This document shows, one piece after another, positions 35,116-43,983 of a stretch of DNA of 64,000 bases. The notes under the pieces are model-generated. The model was not told the DNA's origin. It searched no databases and saw nothing but the letters and a program-made list of their open reading frames with translations. The DNA lies in contig CALCYQ010000003.1 in assembly GCA_937906385.1 (NCBI GenBank), positions 124,001-188,000 of the forward strand. Reading direction: 5' to 3'. The first letter of the stretch is position 1, and each line of letters opens with the position of its first letter. The DNA is from an uncultured Candidatus Saccharibacteria bacterium (lineage in GTDB: Bacteria; Patescibacteriota; Saccharimonadia; Saccharimonadales; Saccharimonadaceae). The translations under genes were made by a program, and so were the position numbers.

Positions 35116-37107
35116 TTACTCGTAAGTATAAAACTTTTCACCTTTTAATGTATAGAGCTCGGTCACCGAACCGCCACGGACGGCAACATGATTTTGCTTG
35201 AGCGTAGTCTTACCGGAGAAGCTACCAACAGTATTGAATTCACCATCGATAGCATCGGCAGTGCCATCATCGCGAACGCCGAGATATATATTATATTGCT
35301 GGCTGTAAGTAAGCTCTTTATAAACATTGTCTGGAATTAGCTCCTTGCCGCTCTCTGGGTCGATGATGAATTTGTAGGTTTTGTTATTAATAAAGTATTT
35401 GCCATTCAGGTCCGTGACAGCATTGTAATCAAAACTGCCTTCGTACTTGACGTTGAAATCTTTATCGTAGATGACGCTTTTGTAGCCGCTACTAATACGG
35501 TTGCCGTAGATATCTTGCGGGATATTATTTTGCTCTTTGCCGCTCGATAGGAGTTTGCCGTCGCGGTCGTATGAATTGTAGACATAGGTGCCATACGTAC
35601 TGCCAGCTTGCTCCTGAGAGATGCTAAAGTAGTATTTACCGTCAATTACGGATTTGTAATAGCTGATCGAAGATAAGCTACGCACGGTGTTAGTAACTTT
35701 GCCGTCGCTATAGAATTGAATCGTATAATCTTCGGCCTTCGTATCGTTGGCGATTTTAGCAAAATGCGTTGGATCAATGCGAGCAAAGTTAATGCTCTTA
35801 TTCCCCTCCTTAGTGCGATAAGCCGGAACGGCGATGAAATTAAACGACGTGTCCATCATCGTGTAGTTAGGATGATAATAGCCAGTGTCATAGGAGCCAC
35901 TGGAATTATCGTCCGTATAGAAGTAGCAGCTAGTTTTTTGTCTCACTCCACCGTCTTTCGAGATGTAGCCAGCATTCTCGATACTAATTGAAGCGCTAGA
36001 TTCTAGCTCCTTGTATTCGCCGTTATATTTAACGCCGTATTTGTTCTTATCTTTCGCATCTTGCAATAAGACACAGGCAAAATCCTCAGAATAAGACCGG
36101 ATATCCATCGTGCTGCCGGTTTCTTGTTCGAAAAAGATTTCGTTTGTATTGACGTTCATAATATAGACATGCTTTTTGCCACGAACGGAATAGGCAATCG
36201 AATTTTTCTCGAATTCAATCTCCGGCTTGTCGGACGAATCGAATTCAAGAAGTTTTTCGCCATTAGCGTCGTAGAAGAAATATTTGTCATCCTTTAGGAA
36301 TAGGAAAGTACCATTCGCATCAAGGCGTTCAATCGTACCGCCGTATTCCGCAACAGTAGTATTGTCACCACTAATCAACTTATGGCCACCATTCTCAGTG
36401 GCAACATCATAAAGCGCGCCATATTGCTGAATTTTAGTATAAATGCCGAAGTCGACGCTCATCTTGCCGCCGGCTGACATAATACCGAATTTCTCGCCGG
36501 CCTCGTCGGTTACAAGAGCATAGCCTTTAACGAAATCGGTAGCCGAGCCGTAGACAAAGCCTGTAAGTGGTTTGCCCTCTTCGCTAAAGACGGCATAGTT
36601 GCCATCGTCGAGTTTTTCGCGCACAAAGAAAGACTTCGCTTCCGTGTCGAGGCTACCACGAGTAAGGTTGGCGATTAGTGGCACAATGACAAAGATAATT
36701 AATAGGGTTAATACTGCCACGCCGGCAACGCTACCGGCAATGATGCCGATCAGTTTCTTGTTAATTGGCTTCTTTTCGGTTTTTTGGTCGTCATTCTTAA
36801 TGGCGCCCGCCACTGGCAAGTCTGGCTCCGGCGGTACCGTGTAACTGTCGTCTTTCGACTGCTCTTTTGGCGCCGATTCTGATGCGGCCGGCGCGGATGG
36901 CGCAGCGGTTGAATCATCATGTGCAATCATGACCGTCTCGTCTGGGACGAGTGAGCCGGTATCATTCATCAAGCTAGTCTCGGCTGGCGTCGTAGCGGTA
37001 TCTTCGCTAGGGATAATTGATGCTACTGGCAAATCGCTGGATCCACCCGCGTCAGTGCTCGGAGTTGGATCTGGAATTAAGCTGCCCGTTTTATTGTCGT
37101 CTTCCAT
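35116..37107 (-). CDS. WG-repeat-like surface protein 2
   Basis: 663 residues. An acidic, Ser/Thr/Pro-rich cytoplasmic N-terminus (1-120), one TM segment (about 123-147), then WG-like beta repeats (NYAVFSEEGKPLTGFVY, KFGIMSAGGKMSVDFGIYTK). The block motif matches the paralogues on both sides, so the cluster arose by tandem duplication. Start 37107 lies 3 nt after the upstream stop. Likely co-transcribed with both paralogues. Confidence 0.8.
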   Translation of the reverse strand: MEDDNKTGSLIPDPTPSTDAGGSSDLPVASIIPSEDTATTPAETSLMNDTGSLVPDETVMIAHDDSTAAPSAPAASESAPKEQSKDDSYTVPPEPDLPVAGAIKNDDQKTEKKPINKKLIGIIAGSVAGVAVLTLLIIFVIVPLIANLTRGSLDTEAKSFFVREKLDDGNYAVFSEEGKPLTGFVYGSATDFVKGYALVTDEAGEKFGIMSAGGKMSVDFGIYTKIQQYGALYDVATENGGHKLISGDNTTVAEYGGTIERLDANGTFLFLKDDKYFFYDANGEKLLEFDSSDKPEIEFEKNSIAYSVRGKKHVYIMNVNTNEIFFEQETGSTMDIRSYSEDFACVLLQDAKDKNKYGVKYNGEYKELESSASISIENAGYISKDGGVRQKTSCYFYTDDNSSGSYDTGYYHPNYTMMDTSFNFIAVPAYRTKEGNKSINFARIDPTHFAKIANDTKAEDYTIQFYSDGKVTNTVRSLSSISYYKSVIDGKYYFSISQEQAGSTYGTYVYNSYDRDGKLLSSGKEQNNIPQDIYGNRISSGYKSVIYDKDFNVKYEGSFDYNAVTDLNGKYFINNKTYKFIIDPESGKELIPDNVYKELTYSQQYNIYLGVRDDGTADAIDGEFNTVGSFSGKTTLKQNHVAVRGGSVTELYTLKGEKFYTYE

Positions 37108-37110
37108 AGA

Positions 37111-39087
37111 TTAATTTCCATATTCGTGGAACTTTTTACCGCTATAAGTGTAGAATTGGCGACCACCGTTGGCCAACTCTACCACAATCATATTATCGTA
37201 ATCATAGACTTCGTCGCCGCGAAGTTCGGCAAGCACTTTGCCGTCTTTGTCGAGCAAGTCGTATTCGCCGTAATCTTGAATGCCAAAGAGCGCATGGCTT
37301 TCGTGGCTATAATATAGGCGCTTATATCCGGTGGTCGTAAGCTCTTTGCCGGTCTTGTCGACTAAAATATAGCCGGATTCAGAGCTATTCTTTAAGGCGC
37401 GGTAATAGTCGCCAGCGACGTAGCTCATGTTGTAGTAGTCGCTCGAGAGCTTTTTGCCAGTCTTGTCGGCAAGGTATTCGCTATGGCCTTTGCCAGATTG
37501 ATAGCCGCTGACGACGATGTTGCCGTTTGGATCGACGCCGCTAATTAACGAAGCGCCCTTAATAGCTACGATTTCTGTGCCGGATTTATCATACAGTGTA
37601 GTCGTGCCATCAGAGCCGTAGTCGTGAACACTAACGTAGCCGAACGTTTCGTAGGCGGTAGCATATTTCTTGGTGATAGTTTTAACCTTCTGACCGTCAT
37701 TATAGAAGATTATATTGCCTTCACGATCGTTATAGACGTAATCTTTTTCGGAGAAATAAATGTAATTACTGGTATCTTTCGAATCGACCGTGCCGTCACT
37801 ATGAATTAAATAATCGTCGTATTCTTCGTCTTCACAATAGGCGACATTCTGACGACTATCGAGTTCGTAGCTATATTGCAGTACGACACGATAGCATTTA
37901 TCAGCTAAATCATAAAGCTTATCATCGATAATTAAACCGTATTTATTTTGGGAATACTCCTCTTCGTCGGTATGCACGACCATATAGCTGAGGTCTTGTG
38001 ATGTGCTAGTGACACCGTAAGCCAACTTGGCGTCATATTTTTTGCGAACAGTCATTTCTTTGTTGTTTAAGACAATAAGACCACCGGAATAGCCAACGGA
38101 GGCGATATCGTCTACGGCATAGAGCGCAAACTTATCGTCGGATGATTCGAAGGAATCGACTTTGTTGCCCTTGATGTCATAAATCTCGTTTTTGCCATCT
38201 TTATGATGAACGATAGTGAAGTAACTTTCCGCCACAGTAGAGGCTTTATCACCTTCTTCGAGAGAAAGAACTTTCTTGCCCATAGCAGTAATCAACTCGG
38301 CAGAATCGCCGCTCGTAGCTTCATAAAGCGCACCGCGACTAAAAATGGAATCATATTTGCCATATTTGACAGTCATCTCGCCTTTGACGTTAATGATGCC
38401 GGATTCATTATTGGTGTTTGTAACAACGGCATAACCGCCAACCGGGCCAGCAACACTCACATATTCGAAATCGGTTAGCTTATCGCCATCGCCATTAAAG
38501 AGGGCATATTTAGACGAATCGCCTTTGCTATCTGGAAGGAAAAAGCCAATATCTTCTAAGACAGTGACCTCTTTAACACCACCAAGTAGCGAGATTATTA
38601 ATATAACGACACCTATAACCGCCGCTAAGCCGACAATAATACCAATAATGAGCGGTAGTTTACTCTTCTTTTTAACCGGTTCTGGAGCAACACCGGCTGG
38701 TGGCATTGCGGCTGGCGCGGCAGTAATCGGATTGTTTACCTGTGCAGTTGGCGCCTGAGTAATCGTTGGACCGACATTACTTGGATTTGGCACTGGCTGC
38801 GTGGTGGCCTCCATTGGAGTTGCGCCCATAGCTGGCTCCATCGGAACGGCACCCATGGCAGGTTGCATCTCTGGCATTGGCTGAGGTCCCATCATTGGCT
38901 GTGCGCTCGCCATTGGCTGAGCATATGGATCAGCAACGGGTTGCGGTTGATTAACGGCGCCCGCGTACGGATTTACTGGCATGGCTTGCGCATACGGATC
39001 AGCAACGGGCATAGATGGGTCCGGAGCTGATGGCGTCGTTGGCGGTACGCCAGGAACTGGACTCGCAAATGGCTGTTCAGGAGTCAT
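37111..39087 (-). CDS. WG-repeat-like surface protein 3
   Basis: 658 residues. N-terminus (1-140) is Pro/Met/Ala/Gln-rich with repeats of VADPYAQ and AMGA.PME, then a TM segment (about 148-172) and WG-like repeats (KYALFNGDGDKLTDFEY, ESGIINVKGEMTVKYGKYDS). First gene of the three. GAAGGAAAAA precedes the ATG; TGT-TAAAAT about 40 nt upstream is a likely extended -10. Confidence 0.8.
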   Translation of the reverse strand: MTPEQPFASPVPGVPPTTPSAPDPSMPVADPYAQAMPVNPYAGAVNQPQPVADPYAQPMASAQPMMGPQPMPEMQPAMGAVPMEPAMGATPMEATTQPVPNPSNVGPTITQAPTAQVNNPITAAPAAMPPAGVAPEPVKKKSKLPLIIGIIVGLAAVIGVVILIISLLGGVKEVTVLEDIGFFLPDSKGDSSKYALFNGDGDKLTDFEYVSVAGPVGGYAVVTNTNNESGIINVKGEMTVKYGKYDSIFSRGALYEATSGDSAELITAMGKKVLSLEEGDKASTVAESYFTIVHHKDGKNEIYDIKGNKVDSFESSDDKFALYAVDDIASVGYSGGLIVLNNKEMTVRKKYDAKLAYGVTSTSQDLSYMVVHTDEEEYSQNKYGLIIDDKLYDLADKCYRVVLQYSYELDSRQNVAYCEDEEYDDYLIHSDGTVDSKDTSNYIYFSEKDYVYNDREGNIIFYNDGQKVKTITKKYATAYETFGYVSVHDYGSDGTTTLYDKSGTEIVAIKGASLISGVDPNGNIVVSGYQSGKGHSEYLADKTGKKLSSDYYNMSYVAGDYYRALKNSSESGYILVDKTGKELTTTGYKRLYYSHESHALFGIQDYGEYDLLDKDGKVLAELRGDEVYDYDNMIVVELANGGRQFYTYSGKKFHEYGN

Positions 39088-39212
39088 ATTTTTCCTTCGT
39101 ATTAATACTTCTTATGTTTATTTTAACAAGTTTTAAGTTTTTTGGCGATAATGGTGAGTGATATTCTGGCGCTTTACTTATGGGGTTTTATCTGATATAA
39201 TTGTCTGTAATT

Positions 39213-39542
39213 ATGAAAGAATTAATCCAACCTAAAGATTACCGTTTTGTGGTCTTCGCCGATGAGCAAGCAAAGTTTTCTTTTTTGACTCGCTCTACCG
39301 CAAAGTCGGAAGAAACCATCAAGTGGACGGATGGCAAAGAATATCCGCTCGTAAAGATGCAGATCTCGAGCGCTTCGCACCCATTCTTCACTGGCGAAGA
39401 GAAGATTATCGATACTGAAGGTCGCGTCGATCGCTTCAAGGCTCGCGCTAAGAAGGCCGCCGCTCTCAAGAGCCAGCTTGGTAACAAAGTCGCTAAAGCT
39501 AAGAAAGAAGCTGCGAAAAAAGCCGAAAAAGCTGATAAATAG
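39213..39542 (+). CDS. rpmE2: Large ribosomal subunit protein bL31, type B
   Basis: 109 residues. KDYRFVVFADEQAKFSFLTRST and SSASHPFFTGEEKIIDTEGRVDRFKARA are typical bL31; the zinc-binding Cys of type A are absent. The C-terminal ~35 residues form a Lys/Ala tail. TGA-TATAAT ends 11 nt before ATG 39213; a TTG at 39201 is a less likely start. Ribosome component at the subunit bridge. Confidence 0.92.
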   Translation: MKELIQPKDYRFVVFADEQAKFSFLTRSTAKSEETIKWTDGKEYPLVKMQISSASHPFFTGEEKIIDTEGRVDRFKARAKKAAALKSQLGNKVAKAKKEAAKKAEKADK

Positions 39543-39556
39543 TACGATTTCTGGAA

Positions 39557-39583
39557 AAGTGCCTCACAAACGAGGCGCTTTTT
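39557..39583 (+). terminator. Terminator of bL31
   Basis: AAGTGCCTC / GAGGCGCTT stem followed by TTTTTG. The T run merges with the extended -10 (TGT-TATGAT) of the next gene. Confidence 0.85.
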
Positions 39584-39598
39584 GTTATGATAGTGGTA

Positions 39599-40423
39599 AT
39601 GGATAACTCAACGGAAACCCCAACGATTCAAAATGAGCCGACCGAGCCAAAGCCGGTCGACGAAGTGAATAATACCGAGCCAACCTCACTAGAGCCGGCT
39701 AAAGAAGAAAAAACCAAACCAAAATTTGGCATCACGCTAATTGCGGTCGGTATCGGGCTAGTACTAATTGGGATTGTCGCCTATCTTGTAATTGACGGAA
39801 AATACAACACGGAAGTAGCCGACGTGGCTCCGCGCGAGTTAGCGGCGAATTTGATTTCCGAAAAATATGGCGACAAATGCGTTTTTGCGCGCCACGTTGA
39901 AGGCGACGACGTAACCGTTGAGGAAATTTACGTTAAATGCGAAGCTTTGGGCGATAAGGAAGTGTTAGTTCGCATCACGGATTTGTCCGATGCAACAAAG
40001 CGCGAGATTAGCGACAATTACGTGGCAACAAAATATGCCAAAGATGTCGAAAAAACTATCGCCGACGCGCTGGAGCCAGTTTATGGTGCCACAAAAGTGT
40101 TGGTGGTTGAGGATATAAAGCTCAGTTCAGACAACAAGGACGACACTTTAGAAGAATACCTTGCGGACGAAAACCATGTTATAGAGGTGAAGGTCTTCGC
40201 AACCAAAGAAGGCACTGCGAGCAACCTACTCTTCCGCGCCGCCGAAGCCTTACAGAAGAAACTGACGCTATACAAGATTGCGATTTACCAGATCGAAAAC
40301 GACGACATTGAACTCGAAGCGCAAGAATTATCTAATAAATACACCGACAGATACGCCGAAATTGTACGCACAGACATTAAGGAGTCGGTCGAAATGCGCT
40401 ATATTACGTCAGAAAACAAATAG
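39599..40423 (+). CDS. Membrane-anchored exported protein
   Basis: 274 residues from ATG 39599. Residues 1-42 are Pro/Glu/Thr-rich, one TM segment is at about 43-68, and an alpha/beta extracytoplasmic domain follows, with a Cys pair (KCVF, VKCEA) that may form a disulfide. Family not recognised. TGT-TATGAT (39586-39591) ends 7 nt before the ATG, so the mRNA is probably leaderless; an in-frame ATG at 39587 lies inside this promoter. Confidence 0.75.
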   Translation: MDNSTETPTIQNEPTEPKPVDEVNNTEPTSLEPAKEEKTKPKFGITLIAVGIGLVLIGIVAYLVIDGKYNTEVADVAPRELAANLISEKYGDKCVFARHVEGDDVTVEEIYVKCEALGDKEVLVRITDLSDATKREISDNYVATKYAKDVEKTIADALEPVYGATKVLVVEDIKLSSDNKDDTLEEYLADENHVIEVKVFATKEGTASNLLFRAAEALQKKLTLYKIAIYQIENDDIELEAQELSNKYTDRYAEIVRTDIKESVEMRYITSENK

Positions 40424-40467
40424 CGCGTTTTGGTTTTGTGCAGAAATATGGTAAAATAACAGATATT

Positions 40468-40575
40468 ATGGCAAGAAAAATTAAAAAAGTTGTCGCTAAA
40501 GCTAAGCTTAACCGCAACAACAATCACAAGCACAGCGAAAAGCGCAAACACTACAGTTTGAAAGATGGTCGCTAA
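40468..40575 (+). CDS. 35-residue very basic protein
   Basis: ATG 40468 to TAA 40575. The peptide (MARKIKKVVAKAKLNRN then NNHKHSEKRKHYSLKDGR) has about 15 Lys/Arg/His and no acidic cluster, the look of a small ribosomal or RNA-binding protein, but I cannot assign it to a known ribosomal family. TGG-TAAAAT (40452-40457) lies 10 nt before the ATG and a strong terminator follows directly, so it is a genuine short transcription unit. Confidence 0.7.
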   Translation: MARKIKKVVAKAKLNRNNNHKHSEKRKHYSLKDGR

Positions 40576-40579
40576 ATAA

Positions 40580-40606
40580 ATATCTCCCTCGCGGGAGATA
40601 TTTTTT
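40580..40606. terminator. Bidirectional terminator between the basic peptide gene and queH
   Basis: ATATCTCCC-TCGC-GGGAGATAT followed by TTTTTT; stem identical to that at 10251-10282. Confidence 0.92.
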
Positions 40607-41279
40607 ATTCTTGGAAAAATTCTTGCTGAATGACATCTTGGAGTAATTCTGGCTTCACGAGGTTATCGACTTTCCCTTTTTCGATGACGCGGCGCACGTT
40701 GGCATTGGTCGGCGAAATGCCGGCTTTTTTCATCTTGCGGCCAAGCTCGCGACCGAGACCGGATTCTTCTTCCGAGAAGACGCAACCGCAGTATTTTTGC
40801 ATATATAAGCCAATCCGGCGCGCTTCGTCTTGCCCTTCCTGCCAGCCCTCACGGAAGTCGCGATAGACGAATTCAACGCCATATTCCTCCGCGAGGCCGG
40901 TCATCAGATCGTCAATATATTCGTGTTTTTGGTAAATACTATATAGCAGCGTAGTCGAAATTGCGTCAAAGCCATGCGTTTTGGCAAATTCAAAGGCGGC
41001 GCGCAACCGCTTCGGATAACAATAATCTTCACAGCGGGTAGTTAGTTTATCGTAGACATTGCAGACAAATTCATCGAGACCATAGGCATCTTCTTCAAGC
41101 AGTTCAACTTTGACGAGCTTAGCATATTCGCGCAGACAATCACGACGCGCTTTATACTCGGCATAAGGATGAATGTTGGGATTATACCAAAATAGCGTCG
41201 GCTCAATGCCTTCGGAGCGGAGTTCCTTGATGCAATAAACGCTACACGGCGCACAGCAGGTGTGAAGCAATAGTTTCAT
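40605..41279 (-). CDS. queH: Epoxyqueuosine reductase QueH
   Basis: 224 residues from ATG 41279 (MKLLLHTCCAPCSVYC). Cys8, Cys9 and Cys12, the TRCEDYCY segment and the KYCGCVFSEEES segment are the conserved Cys of the QueH (DUF208) family, which reduces epoxyqueuosine to queuosine in tRNA using an iron-sulfur cluster. The longer frame to 41456 runs into the nitroreductase. ATTATA (TATAAT on minus, 41286-41291) ends 6 nt before the ATG: leaderless. Confidence 0.93.
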   Translation of the reverse strand: MKLLLHTCCAPCSVYCIKELRSEGIEPTLFWYNPNIHPYAEYKARRDCLREYAKLVKVELLEEDAYGLDEFVCNVYDKLTTRCEDYCYPKRLRAAFEFAKTHGFDAISTTLLYSIYQKHEYIDDLMTGLAEEYGVEFVYRDFREGWQEGQDEARRIGLYMQKYCGCVFSEEESGLGRELGRKMKKAGISPTNANVRRVIEKGKVDNLVKPELLQDVIQQEFFQE

Positions 41280-41285
41280 GGCAAT

Positions 41286-41295
41286 ATTATATAAT
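41286..41295. promoter_or_regulatory. Palindromic bidirectional -10 for queH and nitroreductase
   Basis: ATTATATAAT reads TATAAT on both strands (overlap of two bases). Leftward it serves the leaderless queH, rightward the leadered nitroreductase gene. Confidence 0.7.
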
Positions 41296-41319
41296 AGATA
41301 CAGATATAAGGAGGCAATA

Positions 41320-41829
41320 ATGGACTTTGAAACCGTAATCCGCAAGCGCGAATCAACACGTCGCTTCAGTGATAAAAAGCTCGAACGAGATAAACTCGAA
41401 CAAATCTTGGAGGCGGGCCGGCTAGCGCCAACCGCCAAAAACCTGCAAGATTTCAAGATCTATATCGTGGAGAGCGAATCGGCGATTAAGAAGCTCGACG
41501 AAGCGCATCCGTGTCGCTACGGTGCGCCGACTTCCCCAATTGTTTGCGCCGACAATCGTAACGGTTTTTCTACGGACGAATCACACAAAAGCGGTGCAAT
41601 TGACGCTTGCATCGTAGCGACGCACATGATGCTCGAAGCGACCAACCTCGATGTCGATAATATTTGGACCTGGGCCTGGGGCAACACGAAAATGATGCAA
41701 GAGTTTGCGATGCCAGAAGGCGTAGAGCCGGTCTGCGTATTGCCGCTTGGTTATCGCGCAGAAGAAGACCATGGCAGCAAAAACCATGGCGTGCGTAAAG
41801 AAATTGCCGAACTTGTAGAATATATTTAA
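41320..41829 (+). CDS. Nitroreductase-family flavoprotein
   Basis: 169 residues from ATG 41320, preceded by AAGGAGG. Opens with VIRKRESTRRFSDKKLE and has RLAPTAKNLQDFKIYIVES and the C-terminal LPLGYRAEEDHGSKNHGVRK, typical of NAD(P)H-dependent FMN nitroreductases. The physiological substrate is unknown. Its stop directly abuts the stop of the convergent membrane protein gene. Confidence 0.92.
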   Translation: MDFETVIRKRESTRRFSDKKLERDKLEQILEAGRLAPTAKNLQDFKIYIVESESAIKKLDEAHPCRYGAPTSPIVCADNRNGFSTDESHKSGAIDACIVATHMMLEATNLDVDNIWTWAWGNTKMMQEFAMPEGVEPVCVLPLGYRAEEDHGSKNHGVRKEIAELVEYI

Positions 41830-42765
41830 TTATTCGCAGGAAAGACTGCTACTAGTCTTATCAATGGTCAGTTGGCAGCTTTTAGTTTCATCTTCGCTTA
41901 TGATTTTGAATTCATGCGAGCCAAAATCGTTGCCGTTGCCATTGAAGAAAATGGTATAGATGTATTCACCCGTCTCCTGGTCATCTTCGCCATAAACCGG
42001 TTCTTTTTTGATTCGAAGTCGCTCGCCAAATTCCGATTCAATATGCCATTCTTTGTCGGTGTTTACGCCATAATCCGCGCCGGCGAAAGATAAGCCCATC
42101 ATATGGTCCTCTGGTTTTGCGATGGTGGCAAAAATAAATATAATGGTCGCGATAATTGAAACCGCGATTGCAATGCTGCGCAACTTCCACGGTTCGAGCA
42201 CGCCAAGAATTATAATCGTGGCAATCGCAAGGCAAAAACAACCGCTGAGCAGGTATTGTGGAAAATGCGCAAAAGCAGCGCCGAACTCGCCGAAACCTTC
42301 ATATAAAACTATCATAACGGCTGGCGCCAAAATTAGTGCAGACCAAATATCTTTACGCGCAATCAGCCAGTGTCCAATAAAGCCCATCGGCAAAGTGGCG
42401 AGTGTCCACATAAACCAATATTTATAAAAAGCAAATAGGCCCCATCCCGAAACCGAAAACGGCACCTGCACAAGATAAATAACCGGCTGCGAAATCAGAA
42501 AGAAAACAAAGCATTTTAGCGCTGACTCAAGATTAGTTTTGCTGTTGGTGATAATAATCGTGCCAAAAAGTACCCACCAATACATGATGACGCCGATACG
42601 CGTAAAAGACGTATCTTTGAGTGGCGGAATGCACATGAGCACGCCCACAAAAACACCGATTGCCACTGATGCGATTATTAATTTTGGCCAGGTTAGATTG
42701 AGGCCATAAAAAAGCTTTTTTAGTAGATTTGGTTTTGGTTCGGTATTTTTCTTCTGTTCCGTCAT
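41830..42765 (-). CDS. Polytopic membrane protein
   Basis: 311 residues from ATG 42765; an ATG six bases earlier would leave no room for the promoter. About eight TM segments occupy residues 25-220, followed by an extracytoplasmic ~90-residue beta domain ending in a Cys pair (KSCQLTIDKTSSSLSCE). Family not recognised. The -10 hexamer TATAAT (42772-42777) ends 6 nt upstream: leaderless. Confidence 0.72.
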   Translation of the reverse strand: MTEQKKNTEPKPNLLKKLFYGLNLTWPKLIIASVAIGVFVGVLMCIPPLKDTSFTRIGVIMYWWVLFGTIIITNSKTNLESALKCFVFFLISQPVIYLVQVPFSVSGWGLFAFYKYWFMWTLATLPMGFIGHWLIARKDIWSALILAPAVMIVLYEGFGEFGAAFAHFPQYLLSGCFCLAIATIIILGVLEPWKLRSIAIAVSIIATIIFIFATIAKPEDHMMGLSFAGADYGVNTDKEWHIESEFGERLRIKKEPVYGEDDQETGEYIYTIFFNGNGNDFGSHEFKIISEDETKSCQLTIDKTSSSLSCE

Positions 42766-42771
42766 GCTCAT

Positions 42772-42781
42772 ATTATATAAT
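42772..42781. promoter_or_regulatory. Palindromic bidirectional -10 between two leaderless genes
   Basis: ATTATATAAT between start codons only 22 bp apart (42765 minus, 42788 plus). Each TATAAT ends 6 nt before its ATG, so the two promoters physically share two base pairs. Confidence 0.75.
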
Positions 42782-42787
42782 TTTGGT

Positions 42788-43432
42788 ATGGAAAAAGTGA
42801 GTGCGGAGATTCAAAAATATATCGAAACTGAGATTTTGCCGAAGTATGTAGGGCTCGGCGGCCATACCGATAGCCATATCCAGCAAGTAATAACGCGCAG
42901 TCTGCGCTTCGCAAAACAAGCGCCTGGCGTGAATATCGACATGGTTTATGTCGTCGCAGCTTACCATGATTTAGGTCGTTTAGTAGACGACGAGACGCAT
43001 AATTTCGAATCAGCCAAAATGATGCGCGCTGATGACTTTTTAAAGGCGTACTTCACTGCCGAAGAGATTGAGACGATGGCGCAAGCCGTAGAAGACCATC
43101 GCGCTTCGCTCGGCCGCGAACCGCGCAGTATTTATGGAAAAATCGTGTCGTCTGCCGACCGCAATGCAAATGTAAAAGTGATGCTGAGCCGCGTCTATGA
43201 TTACACGAAACATTTGCATCCCGAAATGACCGAAGATGAAATTATCGAAGAGGCGCGCGTGCATCTGCGCGAAAAATATTCACCGGATGGATATGCGGCG
43301 TCCACCATGTATTTTGATGATCCAAATTTCGCTGGCGCGCTAACGGAGGTTGAATATATTACGCGCACACCAAAACGATTCGCAAAGGTCATGCGCGAGC
43401 ACAACGAAAAACGTAACAAAGGAACAAAATGA
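42788..43432 (+). CDS. HD-domain phosphohydrolase
   Basis: 214 residues from ATG 42788. Metal-binding order fits HD proteins: GHTDSHIQQV, VAAYHDLGRL (HD), VEDHRAS and SSADRNANVK. HD proteins hydrolyse nucleotides or cyclic nucleotides; the substrate here cannot be read from sequence. Leaderless promoter shared with the divergent gene. Its TGA overlaps the next ATG (ATGA), so the following gene is coupled. Confidence 0.88.
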   Translation: MEKVSAEIQKYIETEILPKYVGLGGHTDSHIQQVITRSLRFAKQAPGVNIDMVYVVAAYHDLGRLVDDETHNFESAKMMRADDFLKAYFTAEEIETMAQAVEDHRASLGREPRSIYGKIVSSADRNANVKVMLSRVYDYTKHLHPEMTEDEIIEEARVHLREKYSPDGYAASTMYFDDPNFAGALTEVEYITRTPKRFAKVMREHNEKRNKGTK

Positions 43433-43872
43433 ATCCAAAAGAACGAATTATCAAGATTATCGATGATGCTTTGTCGGAAAACCTGGTAGGCGTAAGACCA
43501 GAAGATCTCGAAGAAAATGGCAAAACTTATTATATGAACGATCAAAATGGGACGATTTTTGATTGGACAATGAACGACCATGCGAGCGCATTGATGCGTT
43601 TTTACAACGATGGGATTGGCGCGATAAAGACATTAATTCACAGCAACGGCAACGTCATTTCATATTTCTACGACACCACGCCAGACCATAGATATATGGG
43701 TGAAAAAGTAGATAAGATTAGCAAAAAAGATGCTTTAGTGCTGACTTGTTTCCTATATTTTAATGCCGATGAAAAAGGTCGCTACGGCAAATCTTTAGAC
43801 GATTCAGAATACACTAATCCGAGCGATGAGGAATTGGCAGAATTCGCAAAGCTCTGCCAACCAGAAAAATAA
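43429..43872 (+). CDS. Small conserved-looking protein coupled to the HD hydrolase
   Basis: 147 residues, alpha/beta, acidic, with no signal or TM segment. TYYMNDQNGTIFDWTMNDHAS and VISYFYDTTPDHRYMG give a mainly beta core. Family not recognised. The ATGA overlap with the HD gene suggests a shared job, perhaps as a partner or modulator, but this is only positional. Confidence 0.7.
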   Translation: MNPKERIIKIIDDALSENLVGVRPEDLEENGKTYYMNDQNGTIFDWTMNDHASALMRFYNDGIGAIKTLIHSNGNVISYFYDTTPDHRYMGEKVDKISKKDALVLTCFLYFNADEKGRYGKSLDDSEYTNPSDEELAEFAKLCQPEK

Positions 43873-43905
43873 CAGGAGTAGAATCGCATCTCGGCTTGCC
43901 TACTA

Positions 43906-43934
43906 TTGACTTTTTGAGTAATCTGTGATATAAT
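43906..43934 (+). promoter_or_regulatory. Consensus promoter of the 43984 gene
   Basis: -35 TTGACT (43906-43911), 17-bp spacer, -10 TATAAT (43929-43934). The predicted transcript starts with TGATTC/GAATCA (43941-43957), a 5'-terminal stem-loop. Confidence 0.85.
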
Positions 43935-43983
43935 AAGAAATGATTCCCGTCGAATCACTATAAAACCATGGGAGGGATGTCAG

